Assembly: GCA_027450045.1 (NCBI GenBank)
Contig: DAIDKM010000007.1
Coordinates: 1-58,754 of the forward strand
DNA from: Paludibacter sp.
Lineage (GTDB): Bacteria > Bacteroidota > Bacteroidia > Bacteroidales > Paludibacteraceae
Length of the DNA: 58,754 nucleotides
Direction: 5' to 3'
Positions 37,903 through 47,088 of the stretch are shown here, one piece after another. The position numbers and the translations under genes are program-made. Within the stretch, counting starts at the first letter, position 1. Each line of letters starts with the position of its first letter. The notes beneath the pieces were generated by a model. It had not been told where the DNA came from. It made no database searches and worked only from the letters and a program-made list of their open reading frames with translations.

Positions 37903-38220
37903 ATTTCTCCTTTTCTATCTGCTTTGTATACACAGGTCAACACATTCATTATCTCCTTGTTGCCATAAAACATAGATGTTTTAACGTTAAATGGAATACC
38001 CAAGAGTACATTCACCCTCTTTTGTATAAAAAAACTATTACCTTTGCAGCATAAAAAGAATGACTCCTGTATTTCTTTATATTGATGATAATGAATGGAA
38101 TAAATGCCAAATCAATCTGATAATATTTAACAAATATTCTTCATACCATTAGTAAAACAGGTGGATTTTTCTTAACACAAATGCTTTTCCGCTGCTGTCG
38201 TAGCACAAACACCACAGAGC
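37903..38220 (+). promoter_or_regulatory. Upstream region of the Ehr operon
   Basis: It contains a 12-base palindrome TTTAACGTTAAA (37980-37991) and a -7 box TACCTTTG (38039-38046), followed by a leader of about 170 bases. The palindrome lies about 48 bases before the -7 box, where an activator or repressor could sit. A 30-codon frame from 38061 is possible but unsupported. Confidence 0.35.
38039..38046 (+). promoter_or_regulatory. Putative -7 box of the Ehr operon
   Basis: TACCTTTG matches the Bacteroidetes -7 box. The only upstream TTTG (38021-38024) is 14 bases away, too near for a standard promoter, so an activator may be needed. Confidence 0.4.
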
Positions 38221-40248
38221 ATGAATCCTATCACCCTTTTTCTTTTCGTTGTTTTAATCGCACTTGTAACGATACCATTTTTAGGCGAAAAACAGAAAAG
38301 AGCGCTTCTTCTTTTTTCAGAATTATTCATTGTTGTTTTTAGCAGCACCTATGCGATTGAGGCATTAATCGGAACAACAACCTCTTATCTCCTTTTAGGA
38401 TCAATAATAACAGGCACTGTACCGATTGTGATTGATCCTTTAGCGGCATGGTTTATACTCATCATTAATTTTACGTTTCTTACTGGTGCCGTTTACGGCG
38501 CCAACTACATGAAAGCGTATCGTGAGAAAAAATCTCAACTTTCACTTCATTGGGTCAGTTTTTTATTAACACATATTGGACTTTTAGCCGTTTGTATGGT
38601 GCAGAACATGTTAGTTTTTTTGCTTGTTTGGGAAATCATGGCCATTAGTTCTTTTGTGATGGTGATTTTTGAAAGTGAGAAGCCAAAAACCATTAAGGCC
38701 GGCATCAATTACCTGATTCAGTCTCACATAGGGATTTTAGTGTTAACCATTGCATTTGCTTGGGTATATGTCCAAACCAATTCTTTCTCATTCAATGCCA
38801 TTGGTACATTTGCACATACCATGCCTGCTCCGGAAAGTTTTGGATTGATGTTGTTGTTTTTTATCGGTTTTGCGTTTAAGGCCGGCTTTGTGCCCTTTCA
38901 CACATGGCTACCTTATGCCCATCCCGCAGCTCCTGCACACGTTTCCGGTATAATGTCAGGCGTATTGATAAAAATAGGGATTTACGGAATTTTACGCATG
39001 CTTTTTTTGATGCCTACAAATTACGTTGCCATCGGCGTTGTCATTCTTGTTATCTCAGTCATAACCGGCGTGTATGGCGTGATGTTGGCCATTGTGCAAC
39101 ACAACTTAAAAACGCTCTTAGCCTACCATAGCATTGAAAATATTGGTATCATAGGAATTGGCATCGGAGTAGGAAGTTTGGGCATGGGACTAGGAAATTT
39201 CCCCATGGCAGTCATCGGCTTTGCAGGTGCATTGTTGCATACCTTGAACCACTCGTTATTTAAGTCGTTACTTTTTTATGGAGCCGGTAATGTATATCAA
39301 GCCACGCACAGCGTTAATATTGAATCATTTGGAGGATTAATAAAACGAATGCCTCAAACGGCGTTCCTTTTTCTCATTGCTTCGTTGGCTATTAGTGGAT
39401 TGCCTCCATTCAACGGGTTCATCTCTGAGTTTTTGATTTATTCTGGTTTAATAAATGGTTGGATTCACGGAACCTTTATTTATGTTCTCCTGTTTGTTTT
39501 TGCTGTTTTCGGACTTTCGTTAATTGGCGGATTAGCTATTCTTTGTTTCACGAAAGCCTTTGGAACTATCTTTTTAGGATCACCACGGCACACATTTGAC
39601 CATGAACCACATGAAAGTCACCGTATGGCACTTATTCCAATGTACGCTATAGTAGCATTGATTATAGTAATTGGAATCTTTCCTGTTTACTTTGTTCAAG
39701 CTTTATGGTTACCTATTCAACAATTTACAGGAAATATGCCTTCTGGAGATATGTTGGCCGTTTCAGCATCGTTAAGCGTTGTACAACAAATAGGATTTGC
39801 ATCGCTCGTATTTATCGCTTTGACTGGCGTTGTTTGGCTTGTTCGTAAACAATTGACAAAAAAACAAGTAATTACATGCGGTGAAACATGGGGTTGCGGC
39901 TATGTAGCTCCAAATCCGAAGATACAATACACCGCAAGTTCGTTTGTACGTACTTATCGTAAATTGTCTGAATCTGTTCTGCAATTTCATAAACACAAAA
40001 AGGAGATTAGCGGTATTTTCCCGGACGAAGCATACCATGCAATTCACCCTCTCGACCGCGTTGAAACTTATTTAATTGGCGCTCCATTAAAACGAATGCG
40101 ATATTGGTTAAATCGTTTCTCTTTTTTACAAAACGGAAGTTTGCAGTTCTATATACTGTATGGATTAGTGTTTATCATGATATTAGTCGCCATTCCGTTT
40201 TTCGGATACCTTTACCATTTCATGGTTCATCTTTTAAACACGCTTTAA
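38221..40248 (+). CDS. Ehr/hydrogenase-4-like antiporter subunit HyfB type
   Basis: The 675-residue, polytopic NuoL/MrpD-like subunit is the size of HyfB. The key ion-path residues are kept: the helix-5 glutamate E138 (LLVWEIMAISSF) and the helix-7 lysine K220 (FIGFAFKAGFVPFHTWLP), followed by HPAAPAHVSGIMSGVLIKIG. The C-terminal CGETWGCGYVAPNPKIQYTA segment is typical of HyfB. It should form a proton (or Na+) channel in the membrane arm. It is the first of six genes packed within 30 bases of each other, and the complex lacks a hydrogenase site (see the large subunit). Confidence 0.9.
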   Translation: MNPITLFLFVVLIALVTIPFLGEKQKRALLLFSELFIVVFSSTYAIEALIGTTTSYLLLGSIITGTVPIVIDPLAAWFILIINFTFLTGAVYGANYMKAYREKKSQLSLHWVSFLLTHIGLLAVCMVQNMLVFLLVWEIMAISSFVMVIFESEKPKTIKAGINYLIQSHIGILVLTIAFAWVYVQTNSFSFNAIGTFAHTMPAPESFGLMLLFFIGFAFKAGFVPFHTWLPYAHPAAPAHVSGIMSGVLIKIGIYGILRMLFLMPTNYVAIGVVILVISVITGVYGVMLAIVQHNLKTLLAYHSIENIGIIGIGIGVGSLGMGLGNFPMAVIGFAGALLHTLNHSLFKSLLFYGAGNVYQATHSVNIESFGGLIKRMPQTAFLFLIASLAISGLPPFNGFISEFLIYSGLINGWIHGTFIYVLLFVFAVFGLSLIGGLAILCFTKAFGTIFLGSPRHTFDHEPHESHRMALIPMYAIVALIIVIGIFPVYFVQALWLPIQQFTGNMPSGDMLAVSASLSVVQQIGFASLVFIALTGVVWLVRKQLTKKQVITCGETWGCGYVAPNPKIQYTASSFVRTYRKLSESVLQFHKHKKEISGIFPDEAYHAIHPLDRVETYLIGAPLKRMRYWLNRFSFLQNGSLQFYILYGLVFIMILVAIPFFGYLYHFMVHLLNTL

Positions 40249-40251
40249 ATC

Positions 40252-41160
40252 ATGATTAGTTTCATTTTAATGGTCGTTGCAAGCCTTTTCATTTCGGGTA
40301 TCATTGTTCGAACGAAAAGTGTAACATCAGGACGAAAAGGCCCATGCATCATGCAGCCAATGAAAGATATTGTGAGGCTTTGGAAAAAAGGATCCGTTTA
40401 TAGTAACACAACTAGTTGGGTATTTCGGATAGCGCCCACCATCTATTTTTCATCGATTCTGATGGCTATGTCGATGCTCCCTTTAGGCGAAAGCCCCGGA
40501 CTATTCTCATTTAATGGCGATTTTGTGTTTTTTGCGTATGTGCTGGCTACCGGAAAATTTTTCAACATCATAGCAGCATTAGACACCGGCAGCAGTTTTG
40601 AAGGAATGGGAGCAAGCCGTGAAGCTTTGTTTTCGATGTTAGCCGAACCCGCCTTTTTTATTTTAATGGGATCATTGGGCCTCTTAACAGGGTTCACATC
40701 GTTTAACTCTATTTTTCAGGCGTTACATTTCGGGTCATACATCACCTACGCACTGGGGATCATTGCCACCTTTATTTTACTGATGCTCACTATGATTGAA
40801 AATAGTCGCATGCCTATTGACGATCCGAAAACACATTTAGAACTCACGATGATTCATGAAGTGATGATCTTAGACAATAGCGGATTTGATCTGGGACTGA
40901 TTTTCCAAGCAACCAATCTTAAATTTGCACTCTATGGAACGCTGATTGTCAACATGTTTTTAGGCAATTTACCTTTGTATGCTACAATCCCGTTGTTTTT
41001 GGCAATTCAAATTCTGTTTGGCATTTCTATCGGATTGATAGAATCGTTTATGGCACGTTACAGAATGAGTCACAACGCACAATTTATATTGATATTATCG
41101 TCATTATCGATTCTTGTTTTGTTTAGTGTTTTGATGCTTTTAGGCAAATTTAATTCGTAA
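40252..41160 (+). CDS. Ehr/hydrogenase-4-like NuoH-type subunit HyfC
   Basis: This 302-residue, eight-helix membrane protein is homologous to NuoH and HyfC/EchB, which link the hydrophilic arm to the ion pumps. Typical segments are CIMQPMKDIVRLWKKGSVYS (first cytoplasmic loop) and MIENSRMPIDDPKTHLELTMIHE, with the acidic residues of the E-channel. The length matches HyfC and is shorter than the NuoH encoded in the next operon. It starts 3 bases after the HyfB-type gene stop. Confidence 0.92.
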   Translation: MISFILMVVASLFISGIIVRTKSVTSGRKGPCIMQPMKDIVRLWKKGSVYSNTTSWVFRIAPTIYFSSILMAMSMLPLGESPGLFSFNGDFVFFAYVLATGKFFNIIAALDTGSSFEGMGASREALFSMLAEPAFFILMGSLGLLTGFTSFNSIFQALHFGSYITYALGIIATFILLMLTMIENSRMPIDDPKTHLELTMIHEVMILDNSGFDLGLIFQATNLKFALYGTLIVNMFLGNLPLYATIPLFLAIQILFGISIGLIESFMARYRMSHNAQFILILSSLSILVLFSVLMLLGKFNS

Positions 41161-41167
41161 ATACCCA

Positions 41168-41797
41168 ATGATATCCATTCTATTAATTATATTCATCATC
41201 TCGCTGCTCTACTTTGCCATTGCCAATCGGTTGATGACTTATGTCAAGATTCTGGCATTGCAAGGAATTCTGTTGTTTGGCGTTGCATTCATCGAATTGA
41301 TAGAAATTAATGTCGTCAACCTAATCTTTATTCTTTTTGAAACCATTGTGGTGAAAGCGATTGCCATCCCTCTTTTTATGCGATACATCATCAAGAAAAA
41401 CAAAATCACACGCGAAGCCGAACCTTACGTCCCTTATTTCGTGTCGCTTATCCTGATTACGTTGATCATTGTCGCCACGTTTTTGATAGCAAACTACATC
41501 CACGACACACATCTGAACAAAATCTACTTTATTGCAGCACTATCGGCTCTTTTCAGTGGCTTATATTTCATCACCACGCGTCGAAAAATCATTACCCATG
41601 TAATTTGTTACGTAATGATTGAAAATGGTGTTTTCATTTTATCATTAGCAGTGGGACACAACATGCCCATGTTAGTCAATCTGGGTATTTTATTGGATGT
41701 CTTTGTCAGCGTTTTCTTGTTAGGCATTTTCGTAAATAAAGTTGGAGACGTGATCGACGAAGGCGATGTCACACAGTTGAGCAAAATTAAGGATTAA
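41168..41797 (+). CDS. Ehr/hydrogenase-4-like subunit HyfE type
   Basis: This 209-residue membrane protein is the size of HyfE. The second half resembles NuoK (HVICYVMIENGVFILSLAVGHNMPMLVNLGILLDVFVSV), with a conserved helix-borne glutamate in VMIENGVF and another in the first half (FIELIEINVVN). In HyfE-type proteins this part takes the NuoK place in the ion-transfer chain. It lies 7 bases after HyfC and 12 before HyfF. Confidence 0.88.
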   Translation: MISILLIIFIISLLYFAIANRLMTYVKILALQGILLFGVAFIELIEINVVNLIFILFETIVVKAIAIPLFMRYIIKKNKITREAEPYVPYFVSLILITLIIVATFLIANYIHDTHLNKIYFIAALSALFSGLYFITTRRKIITHVICYVMIENGVFILSLAVGHNMPMLVNLGILLDVFVSVFLLGIFVNKVGDVIDEGDVTQLSKIKD

Positions 41798-41809
41798 ATA
41801 GATAAATCG

Positions 41810-43237
41810 ATGATTCTTTTCTATCTGGCAGGTTCTATCGTCTTTGCAGGTATCTTGTTTATCAATCGCAATGCGTTTATCAACAAACTGTTGGTGATAG
41901 GATTTTTGCTTTTGCAAATTAGCTATACCGGTTTCATTTTTGTTCATCAGAACATAACGGAAGCGACCTATTTCACACCGGATGCCTTAGCTGTACTTAT
42001 GACTGCCACGTTGACGATCATTGCTATTCCCACGCTACTGCATCGGTACGATTACGTTTACAAAGAACAAGACACTCCGGGCAGCAAAGGACTATATTAT
42101 GGGGCGATGGTCATTTTCGTTATGGCTTTGACAGCAGGATTTTTGGCATCGCACATTGCCGTGACATGGATATTTGTTGAAATTACCACATTAAGCGCTT
42201 CAGTATTAATTTTTCATCGACGCAATGCAGGTTCGATTGAAGCCACCTGGAAATACATTTTTGTGAGTTCTATCAGCTTAGTCTTTGTGTTTATAGGCAT
42301 TTTACTATTGAGTTTATCTATGGGCGATCAATATCAGGCAGGCATGCAGTACGATACACTAACCCGTCTGGCTCCAATGCTCAATCCATTTTGGTTGAAA
42401 TTAGCTTTTATCTTCATCTTCACAGGATATACCGCAAAATTGGGATTAGTACCCATGTACACGGCAGGTATTGATGCCAAAGACAAAGCGCCGACACCGG
42501 CAGCAGCTCTCTTTTCGAGCGTGCTGATGAACATAGGCTTTGTGGGCATTTTTCGCTTATATGTCATCACAGCCCATAGCTCCATTCTTGGTTGGGTAAA
42601 TACCATCATTCTCATCACCGCTTTTCTTTCCGTCTTTGTAGCTACCGTTTATATGATGAAGGTGAGAAATATCAAGCGGATGTTAGCTTATTCGAGCATT
42701 GAGCACATGGGTATCGTCATGATTGGCATCGGAATTGGCGGCTTAGGATATTACGCAGCCATTTTACAATTGATTTTGCATTCTTTTGTCAAATCATCGT
42801 TATTTCTTCAGGTGGGACATCTCTATAAAACATTCAAAAGCAAAGAAATTTTTGCCATGGGAAATTATTTTAAATACAACGTGCCGGGAGCTGTTTTTCT
42901 CTTGTTCGCTTTTATCGGCATTGCGGCCATTCCACCTTCAGGACTGTTTGTGAGTGAATTTTACCTCATGATTGCATTGATAAAAGCACATGAGTTGATC
43001 ATTTTAATTCCCTTGTTGCTATTATTGACCATTATTATATGGGCATTCGGCAAAAATATGTTCAAGATTCTCTTTGTTCCTCCTATGAACATTGATGTCA
43101 ACGCTATGGAGAAAGTAAACCCGTATGAAACGCTTTCACATTATTTGTTACTTGTGCTCGTTGTTTATTTGGGATTTTTCCCGCCGACTACGTTTGTCGC
43201 ATTAATTCAAGCAACCATCCATTCATTACCGATTTGA
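41810..43237 (+). CDS. Ehr/hydrogenase-4-like antiporter subunit HyfF type
   Basis: This 475-residue NuoN/MrpD-like subunit keeps the channel residues E124 (WIFVEITTLSASVLI) and K210 (FTGYTAKLGLVPMYT). It also keeps the helix-12-type motif FAFIGIAAIPPSGLFVSEFYL. With the HyfB-type protein, two antiporter-like subunits are present, and no HyfD-type third one was found. The pump machinery therefore looks functional, although the catalytic arm lacks the Ni-Fe site. Confidence 0.9.
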   Translation: MILFYLAGSIVFAGILFINRNAFINKLLVIGFLLLQISYTGFIFVHQNITEATYFTPDALAVLMTATLTIIAIPTLLHRYDYVYKEQDTPGSKGLYYGAMVIFVMALTAGFLASHIAVTWIFVEITTLSASVLIFHRRNAGSIEATWKYIFVSSISLVFVFIGILLLSLSMGDQYQAGMQYDTLTRLAPMLNPFWLKLAFIFIFTGYTAKLGLVPMYTAGIDAKDKAPTPAAALFSSVLMNIGFVGIFRLYVITAHSSILGWVNTIILITAFLSVFVATVYMMKVRNIKRMLAYSSIEHMGIVMIGIGIGGLGYYAAILQLILHSFVKSSLFLQVGHLYKTFKSKEIFAMGNYFKYNVPGAVFLLFAFIGIAAIPPSGLFVSEFYLMIALIKAHELIILIPLLLLLTIIIWAFGKNMFKILFVPPMNIDVNAMEKVNPYETLSHYLLLVLVVYLGFFPPTTFVALIQATIHSLPI

Positions 43238-43238
43238 A

Positions 43239-44735
43239 ATGCATGCCATAACCATTAAAAATTACGAGCGGATTGTCTTCGCATCCATTCCAACATTACC
43301 CTACGAGCAGTTTGTTCCAGTGATTCTTGAGGAACTGATGGTGAACGATGCATGCCATTGCATAAACTATTTCGGTTATCCCCACGATGGCAAAATTCAA
43401 CTAATCTGCTGCATTGCCAACGACAACGAACATACGATTCACGTAACTTCAACCATCACCATGCATGGCGCAACATTTCCATCGTTAACCGCCCATCGAC
43501 TCTCCTTCCATTTTTTTGAAAGGGAAATTCACGAACAATTTGGTATCCAATTTACTGATCATCCATGGTTAAAACCGGTTCGTTACGCATACAATCGCGC
43601 CGATGAACAACAAACAATTGCCAACTATCCATTTTATTCCATTGACAGTGAAGAACTTCACGAAGTTGGTGTAGGTCCCATTCATGCAGGTATCATTGAA
43701 CCAGGACATTTTCGTTTCCTTTGCAACGGAGAACAAATTCTGCATTTGGAAATCCAATTAGGGTACCAACACCGGGGTATGGAACAACTGTTTTTGGATA
43801 AAACAATGCTCTTGCAACGAGCTACGTTAGCTGAAAATATTGCCGGCGACACGGTGATAGGTCATGCTTCAACGTTCGCTCGCACGTGGGAAAGTTTGTG
43901 CGACACAATGGCAACGCCGTCCCTTCAATTTGAACGAGCACTGGCTTTAGAACATGAACGCATTGCCATTCACACAGGCGATTTGAGCGCCATGTGCACC
44001 GATTTGGCTTATCAATTGGGAAGCTCTGTTTTTGGACGATTGCGCACGCCAATCATCAACTATTTTCAAGAATGGGCAGGCAATCGTTTTGCAAAAGGAT
44101 TGATACGGCCCGGAAAAACAAACTTTCCGTTTAGCCCTTCTTTAAGCAAAAGATGGCATGAAGTGATAGATGCATTTGAACCAGACTTTATAGAAATGTA
44201 CGACACTCTCTCCGATCTGCCATCAGCGCTTTCACGCATGGAAAAAACCGGCATTGTAAACAGAGAAACGGCTTCAACAATAGGCATGGTGGGAATGGCT
44301 GCACGCGCCAGCGGTTTGAAAAGAGACATACGAAGTTCCCACCCTGAAGGATGGACAAATATAACCCATCAACCGATTATCAAGAAACATGGCGATGTTT
44401 TTTCACGTGTTCAAATCAGAAAAGAAGAAGTGTTGCAATCGATAGGATACATCAAACAAATACTGGAATATTTACCGGACACAAACGATCCGATATTGGA
44501 AATGCAAAATCCAAAACCAAATTCTTTTGTCATTGGACTGACCGAAGGATGGCGCGGTGAAATTTGTCATTGTGCCATTACCGATGAAACAGGCAATTTA
44601 CAACTTTACAAAATAAAAGATCCATCGGTGCACAATTGGTTGGCATTGGCACTTTCGGTACGAAATAACGAAATCTCTGACTTCCCAATTTGCAACAAAA
44701 GTTTTGATTTATCCTATTGCGGAAATGACCTCTAA
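43239..44735 (+). CDS. Ehr large subunit (HyfG type, NuoC-NuoD fusion) lacking Ni-Fe ligands
   Basis: The 498-residue protein has a NuoC-like N-terminal domain (about residues 1-135; HFFEREIHEQFGIQFTDHP) fused to a NuoD/hydrogenase large-subunit domain (VGPIHAGIIEPGHFRF, LEIQLGYQHRGMEQL). In true group-4 hydrogenases the first CxxC lies where this protein has ENIAGDTVIGH (199-209), with no cysteine. At the C-terminus DPCxxC is replaced by SDFPICNKSFDLSYCGNDL (480-498), which has no CxxC pair and no cleavable tail. The family is thus energy-converting-hydrogenase-related (Ehr), not hydrogenase. No maturation protease or hyp genes are near. The substrate is unknown. Confidence 0.92.
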   Translation: MHAITIKNYERIVFASIPTLPYEQFVPVILEELMVNDACHCINYFGYPHDGKIQLICCIANDNEHTIHVTSTITMHGATFPSLTAHRLSFHFFEREIHEQFGIQFTDHPWLKPVRYAYNRADEQQTIANYPFYSIDSEELHEVGVGPIHAGIIEPGHFRFLCNGEQILHLEIQLGYQHRGMEQLFLDKTMLLQRATLAENIAGDTVIGHASTFARTWESLCDTMATPSLQFERALALEHERIAIHTGDLSAMCTDLAYQLGSSVFGRLRTPIINYFQEWAGNRFAKGLIRPGKTNFPFSPSLSKRWHEVIDAFEPDFIEMYDTLSDLPSALSRMEKTGIVNRETASTIGMVGMAARASGLKRDIRSSHPEGWTNITHQPIIKKHGDVFSRVQIRKEEVLQSIGYIKQILEYLPDTNDPILEMQNPKPNSFVIGLTEGWRGEICHCAITDETGNLQLYKIKDPSVHNWLALALSVRNNEISDFPICNKSFDLSYCGNDL

Positions 44736-44764
44736 TAAACCTGTTTAAAGAAAACAGCACGAAC

Positions 44765-45517
44765 ATGTTGAATAGTTTACGGATCCTTCATCATCAAGGA
44801 AAGCAATACATTCCAAATCTTACCACTGCCGAAGCAGCAGGAATTTTCAGAGGAAGACCCATTATTAGCTCGGCAAACGTGGACAATGATCAATTGATTG
44901 CCCTTTGTCCAACCCATGCCATAAGCCAATCACCAATACAGATCGATTTAGGTCGATGTACTTTTTGTGGGGAGTGCACCATTACCTTTCCTGACAAGAT
45001 TCAATTTACCAAAGATTACAAACTTTCATCTAACGATCGAAATCGCTTGATTGTGTACGAAGGCATGGATGCACCCATTACGCTCGATGCCAATAAAATT
45101 CGGAAGGAGATACAACATTTGTTTCATGGCTCATTGAAATTAAGACAAGTATCTGCAGGTGGAGACAATAGTTGCGAATGGGAATTGAATGCTTCCGGCA
45201 ATGTGAATTTCGATATCGGTCGTTTTGGCATTGAGTTTGTCGCTTCACCACGGCATGCCGATGGCATTGTGATCACCGGCCCTATTACTCAAAATATGGC
45301 AGAACCTCTACAACGTTGTTACGACGCTGTGCCTAACCCTAAAATGATAGTTTTAGCAGGAATCGACGCTATCAGTGGTGGAATTTTCGAAGGAAGCAAA
45401 GCGTTAGATCGTTCATTTATTGATAAATATCCTATCGATTTATTTATTCCCGGAAATCCTGTTCATCCCCTAACTTTCATAAACGGAATCATTCAATTGA
45501 TAGGCATACAATCTTAA
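44765..45517 (+). CDS. Ehr small subunit (HyfI type) fused to a ferredoxin-like segment, degenerate cluster site
   Basis: The 250-residue protein joins an N-terminal ferredoxin-like part to a NuoB/HyfI-like part. C48 (LCPTHAI) with C65, C68 and C71 (RCTFCGECTITFP) can hold one [4Fe-4S] cluster; the partner cluster ligands are absent. In the small-subunit part, the positions expected to be cysteine read D134 (AGGDNSCEWEL, only C137 kept), D201 (AGIDAISGG) and N231 (IPGNPVHP). Three of four proximal-cluster ligands are therefore lost. Flanking motifs (RFGIEFVASPRHADGIVITG) are well kept, so the protein is under selection. Confidence 0.9.
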   Translation: MLNSLRILHHQGKQYIPNLTTAEAAGIFRGRPIISSANVDNDQLIALCPTHAISQSPIQIDLGRCTFCGECTITFPDKIQFTKDYKLSSNDRNRLIVYEGMDAPITLDANKIRKEIQHLFHGSLKLRQVSAGGDNSCEWELNASGNVNFDIGRFGIEFVASPRHADGIVITGPITQNMAEPLQRCYDAVPNPKMIVLAGIDAISGGIFEGSKALDRSFIDKYPIDLFIPGNPVHPLTFINGIIQLIGIQS

Positions 45518-45696
45518 TAAAATGCTATTTCGACATTGCATTTTCGAGGATAAAAATTAAAAAACAAAAAAATATGGGTTGGTTCCATTGATCAGAAACA
45601 TGAGCATCGTGATAATTTTCAACGGTTTAATAAGCATATAAAGATTTTTTTCAACAATAGAGGAGTTCATTAATGGTAAAGAATCGTTTAAATGAC

Positions 45697-45704
45697 TACC
45701 TTTG
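45697..45704 (+). promoter_or_regulatory. Putative -7 box of the nuo operon
   Basis: TACCTTTG lies 26 bases before the nuoA ATG. No clear -33 TTG was seen. It suggests that nuo can be transcribed separately from the Ehr operon, which ends 180 bases upstream without a visible terminator. Confidence 0.4.
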
Positions 45705-45729
45705 CAGTCTCTAAAAACAAGGATTAATT

Positions 45730-46080
45730 ATGGGAAGCGCATCTCTTATCGTACTGTTAATCATTGCAATAGCTTTTGCTGTTGTAGCCGTTTATATCGG
45801 CAGAATTTTTGGAACTTCATCGACAAATTCCGTCAAAGGAGAACCCTACGAATGTGGAATTGAAACTAAAGGAGAAACATGGGTTCAGTTTCACATCGGG
45901 TACTATTTATTTGCCCTCTTATTTTTAGTGTTTGACGTAGAAATTGTTTTCTTATTTCCTTGGGCAACGGTTATACGCGAATTGGGCGTGGTTGCCTTAG
46001 TTGAAATATTCTTTTTTACGTTGTTCCTGTTTTTGGGACTTTTATACGCATATAAAAAGAAAGCACTCTCATGGATGTAA
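45730..46080 (+). CDS. nuoA: NADH-quinone oxidoreductase subunit A
   Basis: This 116-residue protein has three membrane helices and the NuoA signatures [33 protein letters not shown]-type segment (45844-45939) and FLFPWA. It is part of the membrane arm near the quinone cavity. The gene overlaps nuoB by 10 bases and opens an 11-gene nuo operon. Confidence 0.96.
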   Translation: MGSASLIVLLIIAIAFAVVAVYIGRIFGTSSTNSVKGEPYECGIETKGETWVQFHIGYYLFALLFLVFDVEIVFLFPWATVIRELGVVALVEIFFFTLFLFLGLLYAYKKKALSWM

Positions 46081-46628
46081 AGAAAGATTTTATTCCTGAA
46101 TTTGAAGGAGAAGCCTATAAAGACGACATGGGAAGAACGAGTTTCATCGTAACTTCCGTTGATGCCGTCGCCAACTGGGGTCGTAGCAATTCACTATGGC
46201 CTTTATCATTTGGGACAAGTTGTTGTGCCATTGAACTAATGAGTACCGTTTCGGCAAAATACGACTGGTCGCGTTTTGGGTTTGAAGTGATGCGTGCCAG
46301 CCCGCGTCAATGCGATTTAATTATCGTTGCCGGTACCATTACACACAAAATGGCACCGGTGCTCAAACGGCTCTACGACCAAATGCCCGAACCACGTTAT
46401 GTAATTGCGATGGGAGCATGTGCCGTTTCAGGAGGACCATTTTACTATAACTCGTATGCCGTTGTTCGCGGAGTTGACAATGTGATCCCGGTTGATGTTT
46501 ACATTCCCGGATGTCCTCCTCGTCCCGAAGCATTAATTCATGGCATGATGACCTTGCAAGAAAAAATCAAAAAGTCAAAAGCATACGTAATCGAGAAACC
46601 TAAAAAAAAGAAGGAAAACAATGTCTAA
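46071..46628 (+). CDS. nuoB: NADH-quinone oxidoreductase subunit B
   Basis: This 185-residue protein carries all four ligands of cluster N2: C51 and C52 ([10 protein letters not shown]), C117 (MGACAVSGG) and C148 (YIPGCPPRP). N2 is the last Fe-S centre before quinone. This complete site contrasts with the degenerate small subunit of the neighbouring Ehr operon. The gene overlaps nuoA and nuoC by about 10 bases each, so translation is coupled. Confidence 0.97.
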   Translation: MDVKKDFIPEFEGEAYKDDMGRTSFIVTSVDAVANWGRSNSLWPLSFGTSCCAIELMSTVSAKYDWSRFGFEVMRASPRQCDLIIVAGTITHKMAPVLKRLYDQMPEPRYVIAMGACAVSGGPFYYNSYAVVRGVDNVIPVDVYIPGCPPRPEALIHGMMTLQEKIKKSKAYVIEKPKKKKENNV

Positions 46629-47076
46629 AGAGGAACTCAAACAATACCTTGAAGTTACTTATCCTGACTTGGAAGTGAAAGAGACTGTCAATTTCCCACT
46701 GCTTCTGGTCAACAAAGAGGATGTGATTCCGGTGCTTACAAAATTGAAAGATGCATCTGAAACCCGTTTCAACTTTTTATTTTGCGAAACTGCCGTCGAT
46801 CGAAATCCAAATTTTGAAGTAATTTATCACTTGACATCAACTTATTATCACCATGATTTAGAGGTAAAAGTAATTTTGGAAGATAGAGAAAATCCAGTCA
46901 TCGATTCAGTGTACGGTCTTTGGGAAGCAGCCGACTTATACGAAGATGAAATTTATGACATGTTTGGCATTCGTTTTAAAGGACATCCCAACCTTCGACG
47001 TATCATGCTCACCGACGAATGGAACGGATTCCCTCTACGCAAAGATTATCAAGACGATAAAATTATTTCCTTGTAG
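46621..47076 (+). CDS. nuoC: NADH-quinone oxidoreductase subunit C
   Basis: This 151-residue protein has the 30-kDa subunit domain: [19 protein letters not shown], then the signature [33 protein letters not shown] (46907-47005) and FPLRKDYQ. It stands alone, not fused to NuoD as in some bacteria. It lies in the connecting arm above NuoB and NuoD. Confidence 0.95.
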   Translation: MSKEELKQYLEVTYPDLEVKETVNFPLLLVNKEDVIPVLTKLKDASETRFNFLFCETAVDRNPNFEVIYHLTSTYYHHDLEVKVILEDRENPVIDSVYGLWEAADLYEDEIYDMFGIRFKGHPNLRRIMLTDEWNGFPLRKDYQDDKIISL

Positions 47077-47088
47077 CCTATTTAGTCA

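Noticed and set aside
38061-38153. 30-codon frame in the Ehr leader
   Set aside because: It starts soon after the predicted transcript start, but nothing about its composition or neighbours supports it.
43239-45517. Annotation as an active hydrogenase-4 or formate hydrogenlyase
   Set aside because: The Ni-Fe-binding cysteines and most proximal cluster ligands are missing, and no hyp maturation or formate dehydrogenase genes are nearby.
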